Positions 44,197-52,647 of a stretch of DNA of 64,000 nucleotides are shown here, piece by piece. The stretch comes from RBG-16-57-11 sp964503145. GTDB lineage: Bacteria; Chloroflexota; Anaerolineae; Anaerolineales; UBA4823. A program made the position numbers and the translations under genes. Numbering within the stretch: the stretch's first letter is position 1; every line of letters starts with the position of its first letter. The stretch spans positions 1 to 64,000 of the forward strand of contig CAZCYV010000006.1 of assembly GCA_964503145.1 (NCBI GenBank). Direction: 5' to 3'. Below the pieces are notes generated by a model. The model saw nothing but the letters and a program-made list of their open reading frames with translations, did no database searches and was not told where the DNA came from.

Positions 44197-45012
44197 ATGA
44201 AATCCTGGATCGAAGAAATGTTTGGAACCCAAAAGCCGATCATCGCCATGTGCCACCTGTGGCCTTTGCCCGGAGACCCGCGCTACGATCCGTCCGCGGG
44301 GATGCAGCAGGTGATCGCCTGGGCGCGCCAGGACCTGCGCGCGCTGCAGGACGGCGGGGTGGACGGGGTGATGTTCTCCAACGAGTTCAGCATGCCTTAT
44401 CTGACCCAGGTGCCGACGGTGACGGTGGCGTGCATGGCGCGGGTGATCGGCGAGCTGATGGACGAGATCCGCATCCCCTTCGGGGTGAACGTGCTGTGGG
44501 ATCCGAAGGCTTCGCTCGATCTGGCCGTGGCCACCGGCGGCAAATTCGTGCGCGAGGTCTTTTCGGGGGTGTACGCCAGCGATTTCGGGCTGTGGAACCC
44601 CAACTGCGGCGAGATCGTGCGCCATCAGCACGCCATCAGCGCCGGCGAGGTGAAGCTGCTGTTCAACATCGTGCCCGAGGCGGCAGCCTACCTGGGGGAG
44701 CGCGAGATCACCGATATCGCCCGCAGCACGGTGTTCAACCACCGACCGGATGCGCTGTGCGTTTCGGGGCTGGTGGCGGGGTCGCAGACCGATGCCAGCA
44801 CGCTGCGCAAGGTGAAGGATGCCGTGCCGGGTACGCCGGTGTTCGCCAACACCGGGGTGCGGCTGGAGAACGTGGAGGAGCAGCTCAGCATCGCCGACGG
44901 GGCGGTGGTGGGGACGACGTTCAAGTACGACGGGGTGTTCGAGAACCACGTGGACGAGGCGCGGGTGCGGGCGTTCATGCAAAAGGTGCGGGCGTTTCGG
45001 GGAGGGCGGTAG
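44197..45012 (+). CDS. BtpA/SgcQ-family TIM-barrel protein
   Basis: 271 residues from ATG 44197. The BtpA family pattern is clear: PIIAMCHLWPLPGDPRYD near 14-31, ALQDGGVDGVMFSNEFSMPY near 48, IPFGVNVLWDPKASLDLAVATG near 90, FVREVFSGVYASDFGLWNPN near 112 and ALCVSGLVAGSQTD near 185, GTTFKYDGVFENHVD near 240. BtpA was named for photosystem I biogenesis, but most members sit next to sugar kinases and transporters and are probably enzymes of sugar-phosphate breakdown; the reaction is unknown to me. Its position after the kinase supports that. Confidence 0.9.
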   Translation: MKSWIEEMFGTQKPIIAMCHLWPLPGDPRYDPSAGMQQVIAWARQDLRALQDGGVDGVMFSNEFSMPYLTQVPTVTVACMARVIGELMDEIRIPFGVNVLWDPKASLDLAVATGGKFVREVFSGVYASDFGLWNPNCGEIVRHQHAISAGEVKLLFNIVPEAAAYLGEREITDIARSTVFNHRPDALCVSGLVAGSQTDASTLRKVKDAVPGTPVFANTGVRLENVEEQLSIADGAVVGTTFKYDGVFENHVDEARVRAFMQKVRAFRGGR

Positions 45013-45057
45013 GCAGCGCTACTCTGGTTTGACAACACAATTTGTATTGTGTAGGGT

Positions 45058-45876
45058 TCAAATAACCTGCCTTTCCGTGCGGGATAAGTTGGCCGGCTTG
45101 AACAGAATTACCACGATGACTGCCCACATCATCACAAGCGTACTTATAATAGCAGAAATCATCCCTGCTTTGCACGCTGTACATCCAGTAGTGAAATTGA
45201 ACGCACCATGGAACAAAGCAACCATAAAGATACTGCCGGCAGTGCTATTGTAGAGCCAGGTAAACACAATGGCTCCTGCCAGGAGTCCGAACAGGAATCC
45301 GATGACGATTGTGGGGTCATAGATATAGAAAAAGGCTGGCAGATGCCAGATTGCCCAAAACACCCAAAGAATAAGAGTGGCGGAGAGCGCATTACGATTC
45401 TTTTGTAGTCTGGGGAGCGCATACCCACGCCAACCTGTCTCCTCGCCAATACCATACGTCAACAGCCACAAGAATAAAGCGCCCAGACCGATGTCAGGAA
45501 GAAAGTCAACCTGGCCCAACATGCTCAAGTCCAGCGACTGTCCCTGTACGAGGCGAAGTATAAGGGCGACGATCACGTACAGCGCAAGTGGGGAAATAGC
45601 CACCAGCCACCACACAGGTTGAACACGCCATTTCACCATTCGTCCAAAGAGTTCCCTTAGTGCACCGACACCACCAGTAAGCCAAGTGATAATGATTGCC
45701 GACAACATCGGCCCATAACCAGCCAGATAGTGGATGGAAAATGGGAGGGATGCTTGGCTCAAACCCTGTGCCTTGAGGGCTAAAGGAATTTGCACTGCCC
45801 ATGAGATCGCATAAGCAAGAATGAAATATGCGACAAGCGAATGGCGTTTCGTCCAGGTTGATATGCTGTTAGCCAT
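45058..45876 (-). CDS. CPBP-family intramembrane glutamic endopeptidase
   Basis: 272 residues from the ATG at 45876 (AGGAAGG ribosome site). About seven to eight transmembrane segments. The Abi/CAAX-protease motifs are YGIGEETGWRGYALPRL near 150 (EExxxR), WAIWHLPAFFY near 190 (FxxxH type) and ALFHGAFN near 240. It may process membrane proteins, or protect against bacteriocins as some family members do. GC content is visibly lower than in the neighbouring metabolic genes and it runs against them, suggesting acquisition; it is the last gene of the cassette-like - strand region. The gene converges with the BtpA gene across 45 bp containing a 7-bp AT-rich hairpin (45035-45052). Confidence 0.88.
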   Translation of the reverse strand: MANSISTWTKRHSLVAYFILAYAISWAVQIPLALKAQGLSQASLPFSIHYLAGYGPMLSAIIITWLTGGVGALRELFGRMVKWRVQPVWWLVAISPLALYVIVALILRLVQGQSLDLSMLGQVDFLPDIGLGALFLWLLTYGIGEETGWRGYALPRLQKNRNALSATLILWVFWAIWHLPAFFYIYDPTIVIGFLFGLLAGAIVFTWLYNSTAGSIFMVALFHGAFNFTTGCTACKAGMISAIISTLVMMWAVIVVILFKPANLSRTERQVI

Positions 45877-45916
45877 AGTTTGCCTTCCTTCTGCGAACGA
45901 ACTGCTTGGTGTAGCC

Positions 45917-45975
45917 GCCCAACGGCGCACACTTCACCTGCGGCGAGGAGCGGCGTCAGGTGCAACTCTCCCTGG
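45917..45975 (-). other. Degraded attC-like recombination site
   Basis: Read on the - strand, CACCTGACG and CGCAGGTG form an inverted repeat with one extrahelical A in the 5' arm, and GTTGGGC (complement of 45917-45923) follows the 3' arm. This is the 2L/2R/1R arrangement of an integron attC site; the 1L box (expected GCCCAAC) is not recognisable. It lies between the DUF998 and CPBP genes, exactly where a cassette boundary would be. Confidence 0.5.
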
Positions 45976-46073
45976 CCGGCACAGCCAGCCTTCCAATCGG
46001 ATAAACGAGCAAGGTGTACGTTCTTAGCATGCGTGTGTTGTGCGCACAGCATTAGAAAGACGCAAACCATTTC

Positions 46074-46739
46074 CTATCTTCCAACATTCATCGCAGGTTC
46101 GATACCCTTGCCGGATAGTAACAAGAGGTACATGGCCAAAGCCATTGTCCACAACAGGAAACTGTAAGCCATTGTCCGTTCCTGTGCGCCAGTCAAAACA
46201 GCAACTCCTGCTGCGGAGGATGCGGCTGTGGCGAAGCGCAAGATTGCCAAGAGAATGTAAGCTGCCGGGATAGCGATGGACAAAACACGCATCCAGCCGT
46301 GAAATGCCACTACCCCAAGAATCATCGCCAGCACGAAGCATAGGACGCTGAGGAACATAAGCAGAACACCTGGCGTGCCGAACTCTGGCCGCACTCCGAA
46401 ACGATTCGGGAAGAATAGGGTAGCGACCAGCGTCGTAACTGCATTACCAAAGATCAAACCGGCAACGATGCGTGGCAGGATCGCCGGTCCCGCTGCCTGC
46501 CAGACGCCAACCCCGAAAGCGATCATGAAAGCGCTCGCTACCAGGGTAAGGACAACGAAAAGCGGTCGCGTCGGAGAACCAGCCGCGCCCAGTTCGCTCA
46601 TTGATTGGGCGGAGAAGCTGTAGCCTTTAAGGAGTTTCCCGGTCAGCAGGTCCGTCCCTAGATATAGCAGCGAAGCGAAGATACCGCAGGAGAGTAAAAT
46701 CCTTGATAGCATATTGGGTAAACCAACGGGTGTTTCCAT
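46074..46739 (-). CDS. DUF998 family membrane protein
   Basis: 221 residues from the ATG at 46739. Six hydrophobic segments with the DUF998 pattern: LLYLGTDLLTGKLLKGYSFSAQSMSELGA split as YLGTDLLTG and SFSAQSMSELGA near 25-50, then FPNRFG near 115 and a long terminal helix ending MYLLLLSGKG. Function unknown; family members are small polytopic membrane proteins. Base composition is less GC-rich than the flanking host genes. It lies between repeat copy A and the degraded attC-like site and may be a mobile-cassette gene. Confidence 0.8.
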   Translation of the reverse strand: METPVGLPNMLSRILLSCGIFASLLYLGTDLLTGKLLKGYSFSAQSMSELGAAGSPTRPLFVVLTLVASAFMIAFGVGVWQAAGPAILPRIVAGLIFGNAVTTLVATLFFPNRFGVRPEFGTPGVLLMFLSVLCFVLAMILGVVAFHGWMRVLSIAIPAAYILLAILRFATAASSAAGVAVLTGAQERTMAYSFLLWTMALAMYLLLLSGKGIEPAMNVGR

Positions 46740-46806
46740 AAAACAAGGCCTCCATACGTAGATACGATCACACAATGCCTACTGCTGATTCTGCTTGCGC
46801 CCAATG

Positions 46807-47049
46807 ATACGGATATTTGATATCCTGTAAGAACGCCGCAGAATTTGCCTCATTTAGAATATTATACGGCCTTATTGTCAGGTTACCCCTAACTGATCAA
46901 CCGGATATACGCCGCCGATAGCCCATCGGCCCGTCATGAGAGCAGTCCGACTCTCTCGCCTTCTCTCCGGGCGCAAGACCTGCCGCATATTATACAACAA
47001 CTGCCCCTGTCCTGCCTCTTCCACACGTCCAGGCCCTCCCCGCCGGCGC
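46807..47049 (-). repeat. 243-bp direct repeat, copy A, with - strand promoter-like boxes
   Basis: Aligned without gaps to 52648-52890 with 16 mismatches by my count (about 93% identity); the last 90 bases are identical. Read on the - strand it carries two TATAAT boxes (complements of 46989-46994 and 46861-46866) pointing at the DUF998 gene, and a GGATAT-N3-ATATCC palindrome near its end. Immediately beyond the end comes GCCCAAT (46799-46805), resembling the GCCCAAC found at the same place beside copy B. Neither -35 element is convincing. Confidence 0.85.
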
Positions 47050-47092
47050 CCGGGTCGATCATAGCTCCCCGGCGCGCCGGGCCGAGCTTCGG

Positions 47093-47240
47093 GTTTGGCG
47101 CGCCGTTCGCCGCCCGCCGGGGATATCATTGACCCATGTCCGCCCCCTTGCTGGCCACCAAGCTCTACCTGCCCCCGCCGCCGCTGAAGGCGGTGCCCCG
47201 CCCGCGCCTGATCGCGCGCCTGAACGAGGCGCTGATCGGC
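47093..47240 (+). pseudogene. 5' fragment of a MalT-like LuxR-family regulator
   Basis: From ATG 47136 about 33 codons read APLLATKLYLPPPPLKAV then PRPRLIARLNEALIG, the unmistakable N-terminus of large MalT/STAND-type LuxR regulators; then homology stops and the expected P-loop (SAPAGFGKTT type) is missing. The 43 bases upstream of the ATG are conserved in a second, inverted and frameshifted fragment at 61482-61578. A remnant, not a functional gene. Confidence 0.75.
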
Positions 47241-47325
47241 ATGGGCGCAGTGCTCTTCGTCGCCACGTGGCTGCTGCTGCCGCCAACAGATGGCGCGGGC
47301 ATAGGGGTACACTTACTCTTTCTCT

Positions 47326-49674
47326 TCACGGAAATAGCAACGGCAAAAGCATAACGCTGACCACGACCACGATGACCGTGACGGGCAGCCCATGCAGGAT
47401 GTAATCGCTGAAGCGATACCCGCCGGGACTCATGACCAGGATGTTGGCAGGATGCGCTACGGGGCTGAGGAAGGAGGCCGCCAGCGCGTAGGCGATGCTG
47501 AGAACATAGGCCTGCGGGGCGCCCCCCATGCTCTGGGCGGTGGTGAGCGCGATGGGGGTCATGATCACGGCCACCGCTGTGCTGGGCATGAACTGTGTCA
47601 TGACGATGGTCAAAACCATCAAGCCAGCCAGAACCACAGAACTGCCGTAAGCGCCCAGGAACTGGACAACCATGCCGCCAAGCAAGGCGGCCGCGCCGGT
47701 CTGCTGCATAGCGATGCCTAGCGGCAGCATCGCGGCAATCACAAAGATGGAGCGCCAATCAATGCCCTGATAGGCCTCTTCCATGCTCAGAACGCCGGCC
47801 AGGATCATCACCACACAACCGGCGATGGCGGCCAGAGAGATCGGTAGCTCGAAGATAATCGCCCCAAGGATAACCGCCGCCATGATGCCCGCCGCAACCG
47901 GGCCTTTCTTGAGCCTGGGTTTCTCCTGCAGTTCCATTTTCAGGACGACGAAGTCTCGTTCGCGCGCCAGGTGGCGCAGCTTATCCTGGTCGCCGTAACA
48001 CAGGAGGGCGTCGCCATGCTGCAGGGCGAAATTCGCCAGATCGCTCCGGTACGCACGCTGGCCGCGCCAGATCGCCAGGACGGAGATGCCGTATTTCTCG
48101 CGGAGCCGTAAGTCGCGCAGTGTCCTCCCCGCCAGCCCGGAATAGGGCGACAGCATCACTTCCACGATCTGCACCGGGCCGCTTTCCATCTCGGCCAGAG
48201 CCGCCTTCACCTGGCGCTCCACCTGCAAGCCTTGCAGCCCTTTCAGTACTTCGATGTCCAGCGGGCGCCCGCCGACCACCAATAGATCGCCCGCCTGCAA
48301 AGGCAGGTCGGGCTTGGGGATGTCCACGTCCTGGTCGCCGCGCAGAATGCGCAGCACGGCCAGCCCATAGGCCGCGCCCAGCCGGCTTTCGGCCAGGGTG
48401 CGGCCGACCAGCGACGAATCGTCCGGGATGCGAATCGAGAGCAAGCGCTCATCCAGATGATAATCGGCGACCTGCCCGATTGCCAGGCGGCGATAGCTCG
48501 GCTGGGCCGCGAAAGGCTTGATTTGTTCGACCGCGCCCTGGATCAGCACCCGATCGCCAGCTTGCAAAGGGATGTCTTGCAGGTTGGTGCGCCGGACGAT
48601 TTCTCCTTGGCGGATCGCCAGCACGTTGACGCCATACTGCTGGCGCAGATTCAGCTCAGCCAGGGTTTTGCCGAGAAAGGGGGAATCCGCCGTGACAACA
48701 AACTCAGCCAGGCCCACAGCGCCGGTCAGCAGATCGGCCAGCGCAGGGCGTTGGCTTTCGACGGTGAACAGCGGTTTCTGGCTGATTTCGTCAATCCGAT
48801 CCAGGCGTCCGAGCACCAGCAGCCGGTCGCCCGATTCCAGCACGGTATTCGGCTCCGCAGGTATGTGACGGCCATCCTTGCGCTGGATGCCCAGGACGTT
48901 CAACCCTAATGCGCGGCCGATGCGGCTTTCGGCCAACGTCAGGCCGGCCAGCGGGCTGCCTGCGGGCAAGATCAGGGCCGCGAGGCGTTCTTCCAATCCA
49001 TATTGACTGTGGCTGGAATTGCCATCCCCGGCGTCGGCTGCGGAAAACGCTTGCGGCCGCTGGCGCACCGGCAGCAAATGCCGTCCGATCAGCGCCATAT
49101 ACAGCACGCTCAGGAGCAAGATGACCAGGCCGCCGGGGGCAAAGTCGAAAATGCCCAGCGGGGTATAGCCGGCGTCACGCATAACATCCCGCACTACCAG
49201 GTTACTGGAGGTGCCGATCAGAAGGATCAACCCGCCCAGCAGCGAGCCGTAAGCCATCGGCAGGAGCAGGCGCGACGGCGCCTGACGGGTGCGTTTGGCG
49301 ATTTCGAGGGTGATAGGCAGGAACATTGTCGCGACCGCAGTGTTATTCATGAACGAAGACAACAACGCCGTGGCGGTCATCAGCACGGCCACCAGCCGCG
49401 CCTCACCCTGTCGGGCCAGCCGCAACACCTGCGCGCCGATCAGGCTGGATACGCCCGTGCGCGTCAGTCCGGCGGACAGCACGAACATGCCGCCAACGGC
49501 AATCACCGCCGGGTTGCTGAAACCGGACAGCGCCTGCGCCGGCTCAACCAGCCCGGTAAAGAACAGCGCCACCAGCACGATCAGGGCGGTCAAATCCATG
49601 CGAATGATTTCGCTGATGAAGAGGAATACTGCGACCGCGAGAATGGCTAAGACAAGCACGATATCAGGGGTCAA
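47326..49674 (-). CDS. SLC13/DASS-type permease with four RCK_C (TrkA-C) domains
   Basis: 782 residues. TTG at 49674 is the start, with GGAGG six bases upstream; no in-frame ATG fits. The membrane domain is split: five to six helices with ALSGFSNPAVIAVGGMFVLSAGL near 48 and SFMNNTAVATMFLPITLEI near 105, then a cytoplasmic insert (about 205-570) with four TrkA-C repeats (each with GxTLAES/LxxxxGxxVLxIxR and LQxGDxLLVxG), then the second membrane half with MTQFMPSTAVAVIMTPIAL. Probably a sodium-coupled anion (sulfate, dicarboxylate or similar) transporter gated by ligand binding to the RCK_C domains. It follows its paralogue after 18 bases. Confidence 0.9.
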   Translation of the reverse strand: MTPDIVLVLAILAVAVFLFISEIIRMDLTALIVLVALFFTGLVEPAQALSGFSNPAVIAVGGMFVLSAGLTRTGVSSLIGAQVLRLARQGEARLVAVLMTATALLSSFMNNTAVATMFLPITLEIAKRTRQAPSRLLLPMAYGSLLGGLILLIGTSSNLVVRDVMRDAGYTPLGIFDFAPGGLVILLLSVLYMALIGRHLLPVRQRPQAFSAADAGDGNSSHSQYGLEERLAALILPAGSPLAGLTLAESRIGRALGLNVLGIQRKDGRHIPAEPNTVLESGDRLLVLGRLDRIDEISQKPLFTVESQRPALADLLTGAVGLAEFVVTADSPFLGKTLAELNLRQQYGVNVLAIRQGEIVRRTNLQDIPLQAGDRVLIQGAVEQIKPFAAQPSYRRLAIGQVADYHLDERLLSIRIPDDSSLVGRTLAESRLGAAYGLAVLRILRGDQDVDIPKPDLPLQAGDLLVVGGRPLDIEVLKGLQGLQVERQVKAALAEMESGPVQIVEVMLSPYSGLAGRTLRDLRLREKYGISVLAIWRGQRAYRSDLANFALQHGDALLCYGDQDKLRHLARERDFVVLKMELQEKPRLKKGPVAAGIMAAVILGAIIFELPISLAAIAGCVVMILAGVLSMEEAYQGIDWRSIFVIAAMLPLGIAMQQTGAAALLGGMVVQFLGAYGSSVVLAGLMVLTIVMTQFMPSTAVAVIMTPIALTTAQSMGGAPQAYVLSIAYALAASFLSPVAHPANILVMSPGGYRFSDYILHGLPVTVIVVVVSVMLLPLLFP

Positions 49675-49692
49675 GGCATGCCTCCATGTCGC

Positions 49693-51468
49693 TCACAGCG
49701 GCCAGACCAACATGATCAACGGCACAGCCACCAGCACCACAATCACCTCCAACAACAGCCCTATACGCCAGTAGTCGCCGAACTTGTAGCCACCCGGCCC
49801 CATCACCAGCGTGTTCGATTGGTGGCCGATGGGGGTGAGGAACGCGCAGGAGGCGCCGATGGCGATCGCCATCAGAAACGGGTCGGCTGAGGCCGATAGG
49901 CCCTGGGCCACGCCGATGCCGATGGGTGCCATCAGCACCACCGCAGCCGCGTTGTTCACCACGTCCGACAGGAACATGGTCGCCACCAGTACGATGACCA
50001 GGATCGCCGTGGCCGACAGTTGGTCGCCGATATGCAGCAGCGAGCTGGCGATCAACTGGGCGGCGCCGGTCGTCTCCAGCGCCTCGCCTACCGGGATCAT
50101 CGCACCCAGCAGGACGATGATAGGCCAGTCTATGCTATCGTAAGCTTCGCGCAAGGAGACGAATTTGCCTATGATTAAAATTGCAACTGCCGCTACAAAC
50201 GCGATCTGCACCGGGATGACACCCAGCGCCGAGAGCAGGAGCGCCGCGCCGAAGATGGCGACGGGCGGGACGATCCGCTGGGGCTGACCCAGGCGCAGGC
50301 CACGTTGTGCCAGCGGCAGGCAATCCAGTTGCGCCAGCACATCCTTCACCGTCTGGGCGTGACACTGCAAGAGCAGCACGTCGCCGGCCCGCAGGCGGAT
50401 GCGGTCAAGCCGCGTGCGCAGCCGTCGGCCCTGCCGCGCCACCGCCAGCAGGTTCACGCCGTGCTGCCGGCGCAGGTCCAGGCTGAACGCCGTCTCGCCG
50501 ACCAGGAGCGAGTTGGCCGTCACAACCGCCTCCACCAGCGTCACTTCGTCCGATTCGGCGTCGTCGCGCACGATCCGCTCGCTGCCGACCAGGTCCAGAC
50601 GCGCCTTGTTGACCAGGGTTTCAAGGTTCTCGGTGTCAATCTGTAGGATCAGGATATCGCCGGCGGCGAAGATGGTCTTGGGGGACGGGGCCAACCGCCG
50701 CACGCCATTGCGCACCAGGCCCAGGATGTTGACGCCGTTCTCGACAAAGCTATTGATCTCAGGCAGCGGTTTGCCGACCAGCTTTGAATCGGCGGGCAGC
50801 CGCACCTCGGTGAGGTAGTGCTCGACCTCGAACAGTTCATCGGCCGCCGTCTGGCCGCGGCGGCGGGGGATCAGCCGCCAGCCGATCAGCACGATGAACA
50901 GCAGCCCGGCCAGCGCGACCCCCAGCCCCACGGGCGTGAAATCGAACATCCGGAATGACGCCGCGCCGGTCTGCTCACGAAATGAAGCGACGATGATGTT
51001 GGGTGGCGTGCCAATCAGGGTGGACATGCCGCCCAGCAGTGAGGCGAACGCCAGCGGCATGAGAAAGACCGAGGGGGAGACCTCCTTCTTACGGGCGACC
51101 TGGATGGCGACCGGCAGCATCAACGCCAGCGCGCCGATGTTGTTCATGAAGGCCGACAGGAAAGCCACGATGCCGGTCAAGGCCGCGAGTTGGACGGTGA
51201 CCCCGCCCCGGAGCCGCAGCAGCCGCTCGCCGATCAGGTCCACCACGCCGGAGTTCTGCAGGGCGCGGCTAACCACCAGCACCGCCGCGACCGTGATCAC
51301 TGCTGGGTTGCTGAAGCCGCTAAACGCCCGCGCCGGGGGTACCAGCCCGATCAGGGTAACGATCAGCAGCGCCAGCAGCGCCACCACGTCGTAACGCCAA
51401 CGACCGGTCACGAAGAGGACCAGGGTGAGAAGGAGAGTAGCAAAGATGATCCACTGTTGGATGGACAT
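49693..51468 (-). CDS. SLC13/DASS-type permease with two RCK_C (TrkA-C) domains
   Basis: 591 residues from the ATG at 51468. Same layout as the downstream paralogue: AFSGFSNPAVITVAAVLVVS near 48, AFMNNIGALALMLPVAIQVA near 105, LLGGMSTLIGTPPNIIVASF near 135, a cytoplasmic insert with two RCK_C domains (about 215-390; LPADSKLVGKPLPEI, RIRLRAGDVLLLQ), and a second membrane half with FLSDVVNNAAAVVLMAPIGI and SNTLVMGPGGYKFGDYWRIG. Substrate unknown. A TATAAT box (- strand, complement of 51488-51493) 20 bases before the ATG implies a very short leader. Confidence 0.9.
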   Translation of the reverse strand: MSIQQWIIFATLLLTLVLFVTGRWRYDVVALLALLIVTLIGLVPPARAFSGFSNPAVITVAAVLVVSRALQNSGVVDLIGERLLRLRGGVTVQLAALTGIVAFLSAFMNNIGALALMLPVAIQVARKKEVSPSVFLMPLAFASLLGGMSTLIGTPPNIIVASFREQTGAASFRMFDFTPVGLGVALAGLLFIVLIGWRLIPRRRGQTAADELFEVEHYLTEVRLPADSKLVGKPLPEINSFVENGVNILGLVRNGVRRLAPSPKTIFAAGDILILQIDTENLETLVNKARLDLVGSERIVRDDAESDEVTLVEAVVTANSLLVGETAFSLDLRRQHGVNLLAVARQGRRLRTRLDRIRLRAGDVLLLQCHAQTVKDVLAQLDCLPLAQRGLRLGQPQRIVPPVAIFGAALLLSALGVIPVQIAFVAAVAILIIGKFVSLREAYDSIDWPIIVLLGAMIPVGEALETTGAAQLIASSLLHIGDQLSATAILVIVLVATMFLSDVVNNAAAVVLMAPIGIGVAQGLSASADPFLMAIAIGASCAFLTPIGHQSNTLVMGPGGYKFGDYWRIGLLLEVIVVLVAVPLIMLVWPL

Positions 51469-51674
51469 TACACAGCGCTCCACATGGATTATATCTCCTA
51501 CCGCAGCGCTGCCTGCGCCGCCTGGTAGCCGCATGTGTCATCCACGCCGCCTGGTGGTGGCGTGGACGCCAAGATGGCCCGACCACAAACGGCACAACGC
51601 GCCGGCAAATGCACCTGCACGCGGTCAGGTTCCTCCACTGACCTCAGCGTCTACCCCTTGTGACCTGGCTGCCC

Positions 51675-51801
51675 GCCCAACGGTTAGCTCACTTGCCGGG
51701 GCGGTTTTAACCCTGACGCGACTTTCCCCTGAGCTAAATTGAGAAAATCGCACCACTTACCCTCGAAGCATAGCCCCGGTCAAGTGCAGTGTGGGTTGGG
51801 C
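51675..51801 (-). other. Integron attC-like recombination site
   Basis: 127 bases bounded by GCCCAAC and GTTGGGC (perfect 7-bp complements). Inside each, after an 8-base spacer, CACTTGCCGGGGC (51690-51702) pairs with GCCCCGGTCAAGTG (51773-51786): 13 bp with one extrahelical base. Read on the - strand the extra base is in the 5' (2L) arm, the orientation rule for attC, and the site then lies just downstream of the - strand SDR gene, as in a gene cassette. No integrase gene is in the window. Confidence 0.7.
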
Positions 51802-51838
51802 GGTTGGACTGATATGTTGCCAGTGCATATCCTGCCGT

Positions 51839-52597
51839 TTAACGGGCAGTATATCCACCATCCACTAAATAGTACCCACCGGTTATGAAGGAAGCATCAT
51901 CTGAGCAGAGGAATGTGGTTAGAGATGCCACCTCTTCGGGTTCGCCTAATCTGCCCACGGGATGTAACCCGGCGATTTGCTCCAGGGTTTGCTCGTCCAT
52001 CGCATCGGTCACCATAGGCGTATTGATGAAAGCCGGTCCTATGGAGTTGATGCGGATGCCCTTGGCGGCGTACTCCAGCGCCGCGGCTTTGGTAAGACCG
52101 AGGACACCATGTTTGGCGGCCACATAGGCGGATGCCGTTGCAAAGCCGACCGCGCCCAGAATGGACGCCATGTTCACAATCGCCCCGCCACCCTGCTTGA
52201 CCATCTGTGGGATCTCATAGCGCATGCAATAGAACACGCCGTTGAGGTTGATATCAATCACCTTCTGCCATCCGTCGATGCTGTACTCGCCAGTGGGATT
52301 CAACTCCCCGCCGATGCCGGCGTTGTTGACGGCGATATCCAGACTGCCGAAGGCTTTCACCGTGTCGGCAACCATCTGCTCGACCGCCTGCGGGTCTGAA
52401 ACATCCACCTGTAGGAAAATAGCGTCGCCGCCGGCGTTCTTCACCGCGGCAACGGTCTCCTCGCCCAACTCACTGTTCAAGTCGACAACCACCACCTTCG
52501 CACCCTCGCGCGCGAATGCCAGAACACAGGCTCTACCTATTCCTGATGCACCGCCGGTGATTAGAGCGACTTTTCCGTCAAACCTTTTGACTTTCAT
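51839..52597 (-). CDS. Classical SDR-family oxidoreductase
   Basis: 252 residues. Cofactor motif ITGGASGIGRA near 14, VVVVDLNSELGEETV suggesting NAD preference (Asp after the second strand), NNAGIGGE near 90, catalytic Ser in MASILGAVGF near 143 and YVAAKHG (Tyr-x3-Lys) near 156, and the closing GGYYLVDGGYTAR. Glucose-1-dehydrogenase/FabG-like; substrate not assignable. AAGGAG precedes the ATG. The gene sits between repeat copy B with a GTTGGGC box upstream and a well-formed attC-like site downstream, i.e. it has the structure of an integron gene cassette. Confidence 0.9.
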   Translation of the reverse strand: MKVKRFDGKVALITGGASGIGRACVLAFAREGAKVVVVDLNSELGEETVAAVKNAGGDAIFLQVDVSDPQAVEQMVADTVKAFGSLDIAVNNAGIGGELNPTGEYSIDGWQKVIDINLNGVFYCMRYEIPQMVKQGGGAIVNMASILGAVGFATASAYVAAKHGVLGLTKAAALEYAAKGIRINSIGPAFINTPMVTDAMDEQTLEQIAGLHPVGRLGEPEEVASLTTFLCSDDASFITGGYYLVDGGYTAR

Positions 52598-52647
52598 AGG
52601 TATTCTCCTTTGCTAAATTGAGTATGCCGACAACCGCCCAACTAGTT

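Noticed and set aside
46878..47312. - strand frame conserved between both 243-bp repeats
   Set aside because: Conserved only because the DNA is 93% identical; replacements are not biased to silent sites and no ribosome site or domain is visible.
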